Position numbers and translations under genes: made by a program | Part shown: positions 37,457 to 46,562 of the stretch, in pieces | Layout of the letters: the number at the start of each line of letters is the position of its first letter | Position numbering within the stretch: position 1 is the stretch's first letter | Notes under the pieces: model-generated | Databases searched by the model: none | The model's input: only the letters and a program-made list of their open reading frames with translations | What the model was told of the DNA's origin: nothing | Origin: Novosphingopyxis iocasae | GTDB taxonomy: Bacteria > Pseudomonadota > Alphaproteobacteria > Sphingomonadales > Sphingomonadaceae | Direction of reading: 5' to 3' | DNA: 64,000 bases | Assembly: GCF_014334095.1 (NCBI RefSeq) | Contig: NZ_CP060495.1 | Location: 891,001-955,000 of the forward strand

Positions 37457-38638
37457 ATGACTAATGCCTCGACTCCCGGTCTGCGCAAAAGAAGCATGAG
37501 GGTAATTCTCGCCCTCTGCGCCATGGGCCCGGCAACAGCTGTTCATGCCCAGCAAATCGCCCTTGATCTCGCGGCCATCACGCCGACCGAGACGGTTAGC
37601 TATGCGGACGGGCGGACAGACCCGATAGCCGTTCAGCCGGTTGAGAGCGGCGGGTTCATGACCGACGACGGCGGCGCGATGATGACGGGCGATGAGACAG
37701 CGGCGTCGATAGATGCTCCATCGGGATCGATGTCCGTCGTCAGCTACAACGGCGACAGGCTGGAGGTGCCGCCCCCTCCGCCGCCGCCGATCGATGCTTC
37801 GGCGCCTGCCGTGCCGGGCCGCAGTCATTATGGCGGACTTCGCTGGGGCGGAAAGCTGCGGCTGACGAACGGCATCGCCACGCTGGACGGCGCTTCGGGT
37901 GGCGGTTTGGCCGGCTGGGGGCTGATCGCGGGCAAGGAGACCGTTCAGGGCATCGGCGGATCAGCGCATGTGACCTATGTGGAACTGCCCGATTACAACT
38001 GGCAGAGCCACGGAGCCGCCATCGGATTATTCGACCGGCTGGAGCTCAGCTATGCGCGCCAGAACCTCGATACGCTTGACGTTGGTGCTGCGCTCGGCCT
38101 CGGGCGCAGCTATGTGCTCAATCAGGATGTCTGGGGCGCCAAGGTTCGGCTGTTCGGAAGCGCGGTCTACGGGCCGCCCCTGCTGCCGCAAGTCGCGATC
38201 GGTGTGCAGTACAAGAACAATCTGGACGATGCGGTAACGCAGGCTGTCGGCGCGGCGTCCGACGATGGCACCGATTTCTACGTGGCGGCCACCAAGATAT
38301 TTTTGAGCCAGAGCCTGCTCGCCAATGCCACCGTGCGCTTCACCAAAGCGAACCAGCTCGGCCTTCTCGGCTTTGGCGGCGATCGATCGGACAATCGTTC
38401 GGTGCAGTTCGAGGGCAGTCTGGGATATATGCTGTCGCGCAACCTCGTGGTGGGCGGCGAGTATCGGACAAAACCCAATAATCTCGGCATCGCCCGAGAG
38501 GATGACTGGTGGGATCTGTTCGCCGCGCTGGCGCTGGGCGACCACTTCACGCTGACCGCCGCCTATGCCGACCTTGGCACGATCGCGATCGCCGACGATC
38601 AGCGCGGCGGCCTCCTTTCGCTTCAAGCAGGCTTTTGA
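37457..38638 (+). CDS. DUF3034 outer-membrane-type protein
   Basis: The 393-residue precursor has a signal peptide ending at VHAQ (about residue 32) and a low-complexity linker with VPPPPPPPIDASAP (about residue 100). A beta-strand-rich C-terminal domain begins at GGKLRLTNGIATLDGASGGG and ends with LLSLQAGF, an aromatic C-terminus typical of beta barrels. This is the DUF3034 domain. No function is established. Its gene is divergent from the cupredoxin gene and 13 bases upstream of the globin gene, so the three may share a task. Confidence 0.8.
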   Translation: MTNASTPGLRKRSMRVILALCAMGPATAVHAQQIALDLAAITPTETVSYADGRTDPIAVQPVESGGFMTDDGGAMMTGDETAASIDAPSGSMSVVSYNGDRLEVPPPPPPPIDASAPAVPGRSHYGGLRWGGKLRLTNGIATLDGASGGGLAGWGLIAGKETVQGIGGSAHVTYVELPDYNWQSHGAAIGLFDRLELSYARQNLDTLDVGAALGLGRSYVLNQDVWGAKVRLFGSAVYGPPLLPQVAIGVQYKNNLDDAVTQAVGAASDDGTDFYVAATKIFLSQSLLANATVRFTKANQLGLLGFGGDRSDNRSVQFEGSLGYMLSRNLVVGGEYRTKPNNLGIAREDDWWDLFAALALGDHFTLTAAYADLGTIAIADDQRGGLLSLQAGF

Positions 38639-38651
38639 TCAGAGACCGTTT

Positions 38652-39191
38652 ATGCCCATCATCCTTCCCCTCCTGCTCCTGTTGCAAGACCCGGCAGCGT
38701 CCGCAACGCAGCAACCTGTCGACTGGGCCAAAGCACTCGGTATCGAGGAGGAGAAGCGCGATCCCGTTACCGGCGAATTTCCGGTCGATCCTTATGCGCA
38801 GAGCAATGCCAATGCCGGAGCCGCTCCGGTGCGAAGCGACACCCTTGCCCACGACTTCGGCGGGCAGCCCGGTATCCGGAGGATGACCGACAGGTTGATC
38901 GAGATCAATCAGGCCGATCCGCGTACGGCCGCGATCTTCGAAGGGCATGACATGGTGCGCCTGCGCCGGACGCTGTTCGAACAGTTCTGCTACATCCTGG
39001 CAGCCGGGTGCGACTATACGGGCCGCGACATGCGCGCCGCCCACAAGGATATGGGGCTACAGGTCAACGACATGAACGCGCTCGTGGAGAATCTGCAACG
39101 GGCGATGCGCGAGCAGGATATCCCTTTTGCCAGCCAGAACCGGTTGCTTGCCAAACTTGCGCCGATGCGCGCTGACGTCCTGAAGCGCTAA
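38652..39191 (+). CDS. Exported truncated (group 1) hemoglobin
   Basis: ATG 38652 gives a 179-residue product with an N-terminal hydrophobic stretch MPIILPLLLLLQ that looks like a signal or anchor. The globin part starts at FGGQPGIRRMTDRLIEINQA (about residue 76). The proximal heme His lies in MRAAHKDMGL (about 132) and VNDMNALVENLQRAM matches the G/H helices. DPRT in the B-E region is a trHbN hallmark. Truncated globins bind O2 or NO; export to the periplasm is unusual and is predicted only from the leader. Its stop overlaps the antiporter stop on the other strand. Confidence 0.75.
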   Translation: MPIILPLLLLLQDPAASATQQPVDWAKALGIEEEKRDPVTGEFPVDPYAQSNANAGAAPVRSDTLAHDFGGQPGIRRMTDRLIEINQADPRTAAIFEGHDMVRLRRTLFEQFCYILAAGCDYTGRDMRAAHKDMGLQVNDMNALVENLQRAMREQDIPFASQNRLLAKLAPMRADVLKR

Positions 39192-40489
39192 GAAGAAGCT
39201 TGTTGCGCCGCCTCCGCTGAACCATCGCTGCGGCCCCGGCCGATCCTCTTTACCATGCGGCCGACCGTTGCACCCTGGATCAGAACTGAAAAGAGAACGA
39301 CGAAGAACGTCGCAGCGAGCAGCGTGTTGCGAATGTCGCCCGCAGGCAGAGCCAGCGCCAGTGCGATGGAGATGCCGCCGCGCAGGCCGCCCCAGACGAG
39401 AATGCGATAGCCACCCTCACCTACCAGCCCCAGCGGGCGCAGCAGAAGCATCGGGCCGCCGACCGCAATGGCACGCCCCGCTAAGACCAGCGGGATCGCG
39501 GCTAGCCCCAGTATCGCCAGCTCCGGGCTGATGGCGATCACGATAATTTCCAAGCCGATCAGCAGGAACAGGACGCTGTTCAGCAGCTCATCGATCAGCT
39601 CCCAGAATTTTAGCACATAATCGCGCGTCACGTCGCTCATCGCATAGGTCACGCCCTGATTGCCAATCAGCAGCCCCGCCACCGCCATCGCCACCGGCCC
39701 GGCGAGATGGAAATTCGAACAGAAGGCATAGCCGCCCATGACCACGGCCAGGCTGATCAGCACCTCCAGCGCATACTCGTCGACGCTGCGCATAGCGCGA
39801 AAGGCCACATATCCGCTGGCTAGGCCCACCAGGATACCGCCGCCCGCTTCCAAGGCGAAGAGCCGTAGCCCCTCTGACAATGAAAAGTCCGCGCCGGTTA
39901 CGGCAGCGCTGAGCAGGATCGTGAACACCACGACGCCCACGCCGTCATTGAACAGGCTCTCTCCCGCCACGGTCGCCTGGAGAGCCGGCGGCACGGCAAA
40001 CCGCTTGAGGATGCCAAGAACCGACACGGGATCTGTGGGGCTGATGAGCGCCCCGAAGACGAGACACCAGATAAACGGTATCGCGATGCCCATCGCGCCG
40101 GTCAGCAGAAAGAACGCCCCGCCGACGATGATCGTGGATATCAACACACCCAGCGTGCTGAGCAGCAAGACCGCGAACCAGCCCTTGCGCAAGTCCGCCA
40201 GATCGACGTGGAGGGCGCCTGCGAACAGCAGGAAACTGAGCATGCCCTGCATCAGCGTCTGCGAAAAATCGATGCGGGTGAGGAAGGCCTCCACCATGTC
40301 CGAGATGGCCGTGCCGGGCACGAACTCGTCGATCAGAATCAGGATCACCGATGTCCCGGCACCCATCACGGTAAGCCCGATGACATGCGGCAGCCGAATG
40401 AAGCGATGATTGCAGTAAGACAGGACCGCGGCGATTACGACAACGATGGCAGCCGCGTCGAACGCAGATAGAGAGGATGTTTCGTGCAT
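39188..40489 (-). CDS. CPA1-family cation:proton antiporter (NhaP-like)
   Basis: The 433-residue protein has about 12 membrane helices. The signature motifs are ALISPTDPVSVLGILKRFAV (about residue 155) and the essential acidic GESLFNDGVGVVVFTILL (about 183). The pattern matches NhaP/CPA1 Na+(K+)/H+ exchangers of the inner membrane, for pH and salt homeostasis. It lacks the long cytoplasmic C-terminus of some relatives and ends with a polar tail. Its coding region converges with the globin gene, sharing 4 bases at the stops. Confidence 0.92.
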   Translation of the reverse strand: MHETSSLSAFDAAAIVVVIAAVLSYCNHRFIRLPHVIGLTVMGAGTSVILILIDEFVPGTAISDMVEAFLTRIDFSQTLMQGMLSFLLFAGALHVDLADLRKGWFAVLLLSTLGVLISTIIVGGAFFLLTGAMGIAIPFIWCLVFGALISPTDPVSVLGILKRFAVPPALQATVAGESLFNDGVGVVVFTILLSAAVTGADFSLSEGLRLFALEAGGGILVGLASGYVAFRAMRSVDEYALEVLISLAVVMGGYAFCSNFHLAGPVAMAVAGLLIGNQGVTYAMSDVTRDYVLKFWELIDELLNSVLFLLIGLEIIVIAISPELAILGLAAIPLVLAGRAIAVGGPMLLLRPLGLVGEGGYRILVWGGLRGGISIALALALPAGDIRNTLLAATFFVVLFSVLIQGATVGRMVKRIGRGRSDGSAEAAQQASS

Positions 40490-40613
40490 CCCACACGCCT
40501 AGCGCCGCTTAGGGTCAGAAAGCCAGCGCGGTCACGACTTGCAACATTAATCAAGATTAGAATTGAGCGCGAATTAACTAAATTTATAGCAACGCCCTCT
40601 AGCTGCGATATCT

Positions 40614-42761
40614 ATGCAGGCCAGAGTTGTCATCATTGATGATCGTCCCACCAATCTGCGCATTTATGCGCAGTTTGTGAAGATGATGGGTACCGGCTTT
40701 GAAACCCATTGCTTCAGCAATCCGGTCCACGCACTGGATTTTCTGGAGACCGAGCGTGCCGATCTGCTGATCGTCGATTACCGCATGCCCGAAATGAGCG
40801 GCGCCGAATTCATCCGCAAGGTGCGCTTAATGCCAGCCGGGGGCGATATTCCGGCCATCATCATCACCGCGCATCAGGACCGCGAATGCCGAATCGCAGC
40901 CTTGGATGCAGGTGCCACCGATTTTCTGCAAAGCCCGGTTTCCCAGCCCGAATTCAAGGAACGCTCACTTAAGCTGCTTGAGCAGCGCGCGCGCAAACGC
41001 GAGATCGCTCAGCGCGCAACCGATCTGGGGCGACATGCGCATGCCGTCAAAACCGGAACTCCGGGAGACGAAGCAGCAAAGTCGATGCTCGAACAGATCA
41101 TCGACACCATCCCGATCATGATCAACGCGTTGGACAAGGACGGCAAGTGCCTGTTCCTGAACGCTTATCAGGCGGCCATGTTCAATCGTCAGCCGAACCA
41201 GCTTGTCGGTCGTGACATGTATTCGCTGTGCCCGAGGAAGTTCGGCGAGCGCGAACGTAGGCGCGACGCGATCGTTTTGGAAAGCGGTGAGCCGCTCCCG
41301 CATTATGAAGAGCGGCTAAGCAATGACGGCGTCGAGCTGATCTTCCACTGCAACAAGAACCCGCTCCTCAATCGCGAGGGCGAGACGATGGGCGTGCTTA
41401 CCACCGCGGTCGATATAACGGCGCGCAAATTTGCCGAGGAACACCGAACGCACCTCGCGCTGCACGACATGCTCACTGGCCTGCCGAACCGCGCTCTGCT
41501 CCAGGAAAGGCTGGGACAGGCCATCGACGAGGCTGAGGACAAGCCTGGATGCGCAGCCTTGCTGCTGCTCGATCTCGACCGGTTCAAGATCATCAATGAT
41601 ACGCGCGGCCACCAGACGGGCGACATCCTGCTGCGCGAGGTTGCAGAGCGCCTCAACGCGATCATTCAGCCGGAAGAGATCGCCGCTCGCATCGGCGGCG
41701 ATGAGTTTGCGCTGGTCCTTCGCGGGATGACAGGGCCGGACGAAATCAGCCGTCGGTGCGCTGGCCTGCTGCGGGATATCAACCGTCCTTACGAGATCAA
41801 CGGCGTCGAACAGGTTGTCGGCGCCAGCATCGGCATTGCGCTGATCCCGGGCGATGGCGACGATGCGGACGAGCTTTTGCGGCTGGCCGATCTCGCCATG
41901 TACGATGCAAAGGGACGGGGCCGGAACGGCTACTGTTTCTTCTCGCCCGAACTCAATCAGGTGGCCCAGGCGAACGCGCGTACCGAAATCGAACTGCGCG
42001 AAGCGATTGCCGCAGGACAGTTCGAATTGGAATTTCAGCCGGTCGTCGAAATCGCCGATCGAAATCCTGTCGGAATGGAAGCGCTCATCCGCTGGAACCA
42101 TCCCACACGCGGACGCCTGTTGCCCAAGGACTTCCTTCCCGTCGCCAGCGATAGCGGGCTGATGGATTTGATCGGAAACTGGGTCATCGAAGCGGCCTGC
42201 CGCCAGATCGTTCACCTTCGCGATCGCGGCCTGTTCGTTCCCCGGATTGCCATCAATATCTCGCCGCGCCAATTTCTGACGCAGGATGTGGTCCATGAGA
42301 TCCTCAGCCGCATCGAACGGTTCGGCGTGGACCCTGCCTACCTATGCATCGAAATTACCGAAGAGGTGTTGCTGGAGCGAAATGGCGAGATCATCAGCGC
42401 CCTGAAGGCCCTTCGCAAGGCGGGCATCAACATTTCGATCGATGACTTTGGAACCGGATACAGCTCGCTACAATATCTGCGCGATCTGCCTGCCACGCGG
42501 CTCAAGATCGACCGGGCCTTCGTCATGCGGATTACGGAAAGCTCGGCGGACCGGGCGATCATAAGCACTATCGCCCATCTGGCCCATGCCTTGCAGATGA
42601 AAGTGGTGGCCGAGGGTGTCGAGACGCAGGAACAGTTCGATCTGCTGCGAGCAGCCGGCTGCGACGAAATCCAGGGCTGGCTGACGGGCAAACCTATGGC
42701 CAGCAGCGATATCGAGCGCATGCTCGCAGGCTCCACCAACCACCTGCAAAGCCGCCCGTGA
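40614..42761 (+). CDS. Receiver-PAS-GGDEF-EAL response regulator
   Basis: A 715-residue response regulator. The receiver (1-120) has the acidic pair in IIDDRPTNLRIY, phospho-acceptor Asp in LLIVDYRMP (about residue 60) and Thr in IIITAHQDRE, but the switch Lys before Pro is Ser (FLQSPVSQPEF). A PAS domain (about 160-275, IIDTIPIMINALDKDGKCLF) follows. GGDEF has RIGGDEFALVL near 363, and EAL has MEALIRWNHP and DDFGTGYSSLQY. It overlaps the hybrid kinase start by 4 bases. By position it takes the place of Xanthomonas RpfG, with GGDEF-EAL instead of HD-GYP. Confidence 0.93.
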   Translation: MQARVVIIDDRPTNLRIYAQFVKMMGTGFETHCFSNPVHALDFLETERADLLIVDYRMPEMSGAEFIRKVRLMPAGGDIPAIIITAHQDRECRIAALDAGATDFLQSPVSQPEFKERSLKLLEQRARKREIAQRATDLGRHAHAVKTGTPGDEAAKSMLEQIIDTIPIMINALDKDGKCLFLNAYQAAMFNRQPNQLVGRDMYSLCPRKFGERERRRDAIVLESGEPLPHYEERLSNDGVELIFHCNKNPLLNREGETMGVLTTAVDITARKFAEEHRTHLALHDMLTGLPNRALLQERLGQAIDEAEDKPGCAALLLLDLDRFKIINDTRGHQTGDILLREVAERLNAIIQPEEIAARIGGDEFALVLRGMTGPDEISRRCAGLLRDINRPYEINGVEQVVGASIGIALIPGDGDDADELLRLADLAMYDAKGRGRNGYCFFSPELNQVAQANARTEIELREAIAAGQFELEFQPVVEIADRNPVGMEALIRWNHPTRGRLLPKDFLPVASDSGLMDLIGNWVIEAACRQIVHLRDRGLFVPRIAINISPRQFLTQDVVHEILSRIERFGVDPAYLCIEITEEVLLERNGEIISALKALRKAGINISIDDFGTGYSSLQYLRDLPATRLKIDRAFVMRITESSADRAIISTIAHLAHALQMKVVAEGVETQEQFDLLRAAGCDEIQGWLTGKPMASSDIERMLAGSTNHLQSRP

Positions 42762-45247
42762 ACCCTCGCGCGCTCTTCACCGGTTTTGAGCCCATCCCAA
42801 CCAGCGACCGCCGCTGGAAGGGAGAGCGCGAAATTCTGAGCAATCGTCTGGTCATGGGTTCGCTCGCCCTGATCGTCTGCTGGCTAGCTGGCATTTCTCC
42901 TTATGTGATAGCGGCTTTCGGCATCTATCTCAGCTGTAATGCTTTGCTAATGCTCGGGCGTCGCACCGGCATGAAGCCGCAACTTCGCTGGATCAGCTCG
43001 ATCTTGCTCGATGCCACGATGGCCGCCGTCGCACAGATTCTCGAGCCTGCGCAGATGTCGTTCGCCTGGGTGATCATGATGTGGGCGGTTCTGGGCAACG
43101 GGTTTCGCTTCGGCAACAGATGGCTGTTCTTGGCAGCAGGAGCGATGGCTGTTTCTTTTGCCACCGTAGTCGCCGTCTCCCCTTTCTGGCATGACATCCC
43201 CGTTCTGGCCGCGGCTTTGCTGGCGGGCCTGCTGGTGCTGCCGGCCTATTGCTCCACGCTCATCGCAAAGCTTTCTCGCGCTACCGAGCAGGCCACGGCC
43301 GCCAACCGCGCAAAGAGTTACTTTCTCGCCAGCGTCAGCCATGAACTGCGCACACCGCTCAATGCGATTATCGGGTACGCGACGCAGCTCGAGGAGGAAA
43401 ATCTCAGCCCCCGAATTGCCGCAATGGTCGGTAGCAGCCACAAGGCCGCTGAGCATCTGCTCTATCTGATCGAGCAGCTGCTGTACGCCTCGCGCAGCGA
43501 AAGCATGCAAGGCCCGGTTTCGGAAAGCGCCTACACCCTGCCGGATCTGGTCGCTCAAACGCGTGACATCCTGATACCGCAGGCACAGGAAAAAGGCATC
43601 GATCTGCACGTCCATGCCGCGCCGGGCAGTGACCAGAAGATCTGCGGCCCTGCGGAAATGGTCCGCAACATGATGCTGAACCTTGCCAGCAACGCAATCA
43701 AATTCACTGCCGAAGGACAGGTCGTCATCGAATGCGGAATCGCACAGGCGCCGGACGGCCCGGAGCTGTGGTTCGCGGTGGAAGACAGCGGGGTCGGCAT
43801 CGCGCCGGAAGCACAGCAGCGCATTTTCGAACCCTTTGTCCAAGCGGACGAGAGCGTTCTGGATCGGTTCGGCGGCACCGGACTTGGACTCGCGATCTGC
43901 CGGCAATTCGCTGATCGCATGGGCGGTGTCCTCTCGGTCGAGAGCGAACCTGGCGTTGGCAGCCGCTTCACCTATCGCGGCCCCGCCAGCTTTGTTCAGC
44001 AAAGCGATGGTGAGGAAGAAAGCGCGGAGACCGAAGCCGCGGCGATCATCCATTTCGGCGGGAAGGAATTGGAAAATTCCGACGCCCGCTATCGGATCGA
44101 CTTGGAACCTTGCGCAGATGCCGACGATCTGCGGGCGGCGCTGAAGAGCGCAGAGCTTCAAAAATATGACATCGCCGTCATCGACGAAGCGATCGCAAAT
44201 ATGGTCTCGAGCGCCGATCCGCTTTGGCAGCTATTCATCGAAGCACGAACCCCGGCGGTTCTTCAGTCCGCAGACCGCTGCGCCAATCTGGAAGATATTG
44301 CTCTGCGCGCGGCGTTCGCCACCGTCATCCCGCACCAGCCGGACTTTGCCGCGCTCCGCAGTGCAATCCGGATCGGCTGCTCGTTCCGCGGAACGCCCCC
44401 GTCCGATGCGCAGGCGGAGCTGGCACCAGCCGCGCAGATCCTCATGTCGCCGCGCCGTGTTCTCGTCGCCGACGATAATCGTACCAATCGCGAGGTATTG
44501 AAAACCATCCTCGAATCCATCGGCCACGAAGTGCATTTTGCGGTCGATGGTGAGGAGGCGCTTGAGGCGCTGGAGAACCTCAACTTCGACATCGTCTTGC
44601 TGGATGTGAACATGCCCAAGCTATCGGGCATCGAAGTCTGCGCTCTGTGGCGGCAGATCGAAGGCCCGCGCCAGCGCCTGCCGATCCTTGGCCTGACCGC
44701 CGATGCCACCGATGAGACCGCGCAGAAATGTCTCGATGCGGGCATGGATGCGCGTTTCACAAAGCCCATGCGGCGCGGCGAACTGATCCGCGCCATGGAA
44801 CAATTTTGTCCCGAACCCCAAAGCACTTTGGGCAACGCAGCCGCCGCGCCCGGCAAACTGGTAACGGTGCCGGACGCACTGTCATCGTCCGATAACGTCC
44901 TCGATCCCGCGCAGATCGAAAGCCTTCTGGAAATGGGCGGCACCGAATTTCTCGAATCGCTCTGCCTCAGCTATTGTGAGGATGTCGAGCAGTTGATCGT
45001 CGATCTTGAGCGCGCGGCAAACCAGCAAGAGCTTGAGGCTTTTTGCTGTGCCGCGCATGCCATCAAGAGCTCTGCTGCCAATATCGGCGCGAGCGATTTG
45101 CGGACGCTGTGCGGACGGCTTGAGACGATTGCAGCGCCAGAATTTCAGGCAAATGGCGTAAGTCTGGCCAAAACGGTCAAGCAGCAAGCCCGCCTGGTAG
45201 AGGAGCAACTTTCCGCCATGACCGCCGGGGCCATCCGCGCGGCCTAA
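42758..45247 (+). CDS. rpfC: RpfC-like hybrid sensor histidine kinase (DSF sensor candidate)
   Basis: The 829-residue kinase has a five-helix membrane input (about residues 28-175) resembling Xanthomonas RpfC/RpfH (MMWAVLGNGFRFGNRW, VSPFWHDIPVLAAALLAG). HisKA follows with SHELRTPLNAIIGY near 193, then HATPase (NMMLNLASNAIKFTAEGQV, GTGLGLAICRQFAD). A degenerate receiver-like stretch precedes a true receiver (VLVADDNRTNREV, LLDVNMPKLSG, FTKPMRR) and an HPt domain with the His in AHAIKSSAANIGA. It converges on rpfF, as rpfC does in Xanthomonas. DSF sensing is inferred from homology and location. Confidence 0.9.
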   Translation: MNPRALFTGFEPIPTSDRRWKGEREILSNRLVMGSLALIVCWLAGISPYVIAAFGIYLSCNALLMLGRRTGMKPQLRWISSILLDATMAAVAQILEPAQMSFAWVIMMWAVLGNGFRFGNRWLFLAAGAMAVSFATVVAVSPFWHDIPVLAAALLAGLLVLPAYCSTLIAKLSRATEQATAANRAKSYFLASVSHELRTPLNAIIGYATQLEEENLSPRIAAMVGSSHKAAEHLLYLIEQLLYASRSESMQGPVSESAYTLPDLVAQTRDILIPQAQEKGIDLHVHAAPGSDQKICGPAEMVRNMMLNLASNAIKFTAEGQVVIECGIAQAPDGPELWFAVEDSGVGIAPEAQQRIFEPFVQADESVLDRFGGTGLGLAICRQFADRMGGVLSVESEPGVGSRFTYRGPASFVQQSDGEEESAETEAAAIIHFGGKELENSDARYRIDLEPCADADDLRAALKSAELQKYDIAVIDEAIANMVSSADPLWQLFIEARTPAVLQSADRCANLEDIALRAAFATVIPHQPDFAALRSAIRIGCSFRGTPPSDAQAELAPAAQILMSPRRVLVADDNRTNREVLKTILESIGHEVHFAVDGEEALEALENLNFDIVLLDVNMPKLSGIEVCALWRQIEGPRQRLPILGLTADATDETAQKCLDAGMDARFTKPMRRGELIRAMEQFCPEPQSTLGNAAAAPGKLVTVPDALSSSDNVLDPAQIESLLEMGGTEFLESLCLSYCEDVEQLIVDLERAANQQELEAFCCAAHAIKSSAANIGASDLRTLCGRLETIAAPEFQANGVSLAKTVKQQARLVEEQLSAMTAGAIRAA

Positions 45248-45259
45248 TCAACCGCGCGG
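45235..45259. terminator. Hairpin between the convergent kinase and rpfF genes
   Basis: CCGCGCGG occurs twice, 9 bases apart, and is self-complementary, so it can form an 8-base stem. There is no T-tract, so its strength as a terminator is uncertain. Confidence 0.4.
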
Positions 45260-45270
45260 CTTCCAAACGG

Positions 45271-46197
45271 TCAGACAGGGCGCGGCATTCGCTTGGCGAT
45301 CCGGCGCTCCTGCGCATCGGCCAGGCGTTCCATCTTCCGCACGTCGGCATCTGTCAGATGCATTGCGGTCTCGGCCCAGATATTGGTGATCTCCAGAAGC
45401 TCATCCAGACTGACCGGATGCGAAGCCTTGCGCGCCGAATAGACCGCCCGCTCGGCATGAAAACGTGATCGGTTACGGCGGGTATAGTCGATCACGGTCG
45501 CCTCCCCTTCGCCATCCTCGGCCAGAATATCGACGATGCCCATGTCGTACAGTTCCCCGGCCCCGTAAATCTTTCCGCCGAGGATGAACTCTTCCGTCAT
45601 CTTGCGGCCAACGCGCCGCAGCAGGAAGCTATAGGCACCCATGCCGGGGAAGAGGTTGAAGATGATTTCCGGCAATCCGAGCCGCGCGCTTCGTTCGGCC
45701 ACCAGCAGATCGAAGGCCAGCGCATGCTCAAACCCACCGCCCAGCGCATCACCCTGCACCAGCGCCATGGTGATGATTGGCGCGCCAAAACCAGTAGCAT
45801 GCGAATATTGCATCCGTGTGCAGGTTTCCGCGTAAGCCCGCATCGCCGGCAGATCGCGGTTACGGATATTGGCGGCGAAATGGCGCAGATCGCCGCCGAG
45901 GTTGAAGATGCCAGGTGTCTTCGATGCGCCGACAAAATAGCGCATGCCGGACAGTTCAGGGGAGGCACCGGGCTTCGCGCAGCGCGCAATCCAGTCATGC
46001 ACCTCCTGGATCTCCGCACCCAACTCATAGGTATAGCTGGGACGACCCTTCTGATCCATGTAACACCATATGATGCCGTCCTCGGCATCGTGGCGCAGCA
46101 AAATCTGCCCGAACCGCCGCTCCAGCAGGTTCGGTGCAGTGCCTAGATCGCCGCGATCATCCGATTGATCATTGGCAATACGGGCGTGGAGTACCAT
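45271..46197 (-). CDS. rpfF: RpfF-type DSF synthase (crotonase family)
   Basis: The 308-residue crotonase-fold protein carries the RpfF region ALVQGDALGGGFEHALAFDL followed by GLPEIIFNLFPGMGAYSFL. The two catalytic Glu residues (equivalent to Xanthomonas E141 and E161) are in GGGFEH and GLPEII. RpfF has dual thioesterase and dehydratase activity on 3-hydroxyacyl-ACP to make cis-2-unsaturated fatty-acid signals. Such enzymes act in the cytoplasm and need no CoA ligase. It converges on the RpfC-like kinase gene, so signal producer and sensor are adjacent. Confidence 0.92.
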   Translation of the reverse strand: MVLHARIANDQSDDRGDLGTAPNLLERRFGQILLRHDAEDGIIWCYMDQKGRPSYTYELGAEIQEVHDWIARCAKPGASPELSGMRYFVGASKTPGIFNLGGDLRHFAANIRNRDLPAMRAYAETCTRMQYSHATGFGAPIITMALVQGDALGGGFEHALAFDLLVAERSARLGLPEIIFNLFPGMGAYSFLLRRVGRKMTEEFILGGKIYGAGELYDMGIVDILAEDGEGEATVIDYTRRNRSRFHAERAVYSARKASHPVSLDELLEITNIWAETAMHLTDADVRKMERLADAQERRIAKRMPRPV

Positions 46198-46562
46198 GGT
46201 TCATTCCCCCATTGATGGTCATGTTTATCGTCATGAACCGGCCACCCCTGCCAGCTGGCTCAGCATAGCAGAAAATCGGGCGGTGCAAGAATGAACTGTT
46301 CGTTAGTTTCAAACTGTGACGCTTTGGCACCATATTTATAACGGTCGGAATAAACAGCGGATGGCGCGCCAGGCGGCGTTCGGCGCAAGAGTCTCCTGCC
46401 CGTCATAATTCGTTCGTCAAACTGCCTTCCCGGCTGCATCTGCCCGTCATGAAGCCTGCCTATTGGCTGCCCTCACGGCGGTGGGGGCAAGGGATTCGTC
46501 TTCGCATCGTCATGTCAGCGCCCGTCTTTGGCGGGCACCAGATTTCCATGCGGAGAATTTAC
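46198..46562. other. Intergenic region between rpfF and the lipoprotein gene
   Basis: No gene is seen in these 365 bases. It must carry the divergent promoters of rpfF and the lipoprotein gene. GTCAT pairs spaced 12 bases apart (46219-46235) are near the rpfF start but miss the 11-base PhoB spacing, and repeats of CTGCCCGTCAT lie nearer the lipoprotein gene. Confidence 0.35.
46396..46450 (+). repeat. Direct repeat of CTGCCCGTCAT upstream of the lipoprotein gene
   Basis: The 11-base unit occurs at 46396-46406 and 46440-46450, exactly 44 bases (four 11-base periods) apart. The CCGTCAT part is one base off the PhoB half-site CTGTCAT. They could be a weak regulator array. Confidence 0.35.

Noticed and set aside
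41316-44161. Long minus-strand frames (326 and 404 codons) opposite the c-di-GMP regulator and hybrid kinase
   Set aside because: Both are shadows of GC-rich coding sequence; the plus-strand genes have full domain sets.
46211-46235. PhoB box upstream of rpfF
   Set aside because: The two GTCAT units are 12 bases apart, not 11, and the flanking bases do not match CTGTCAT.
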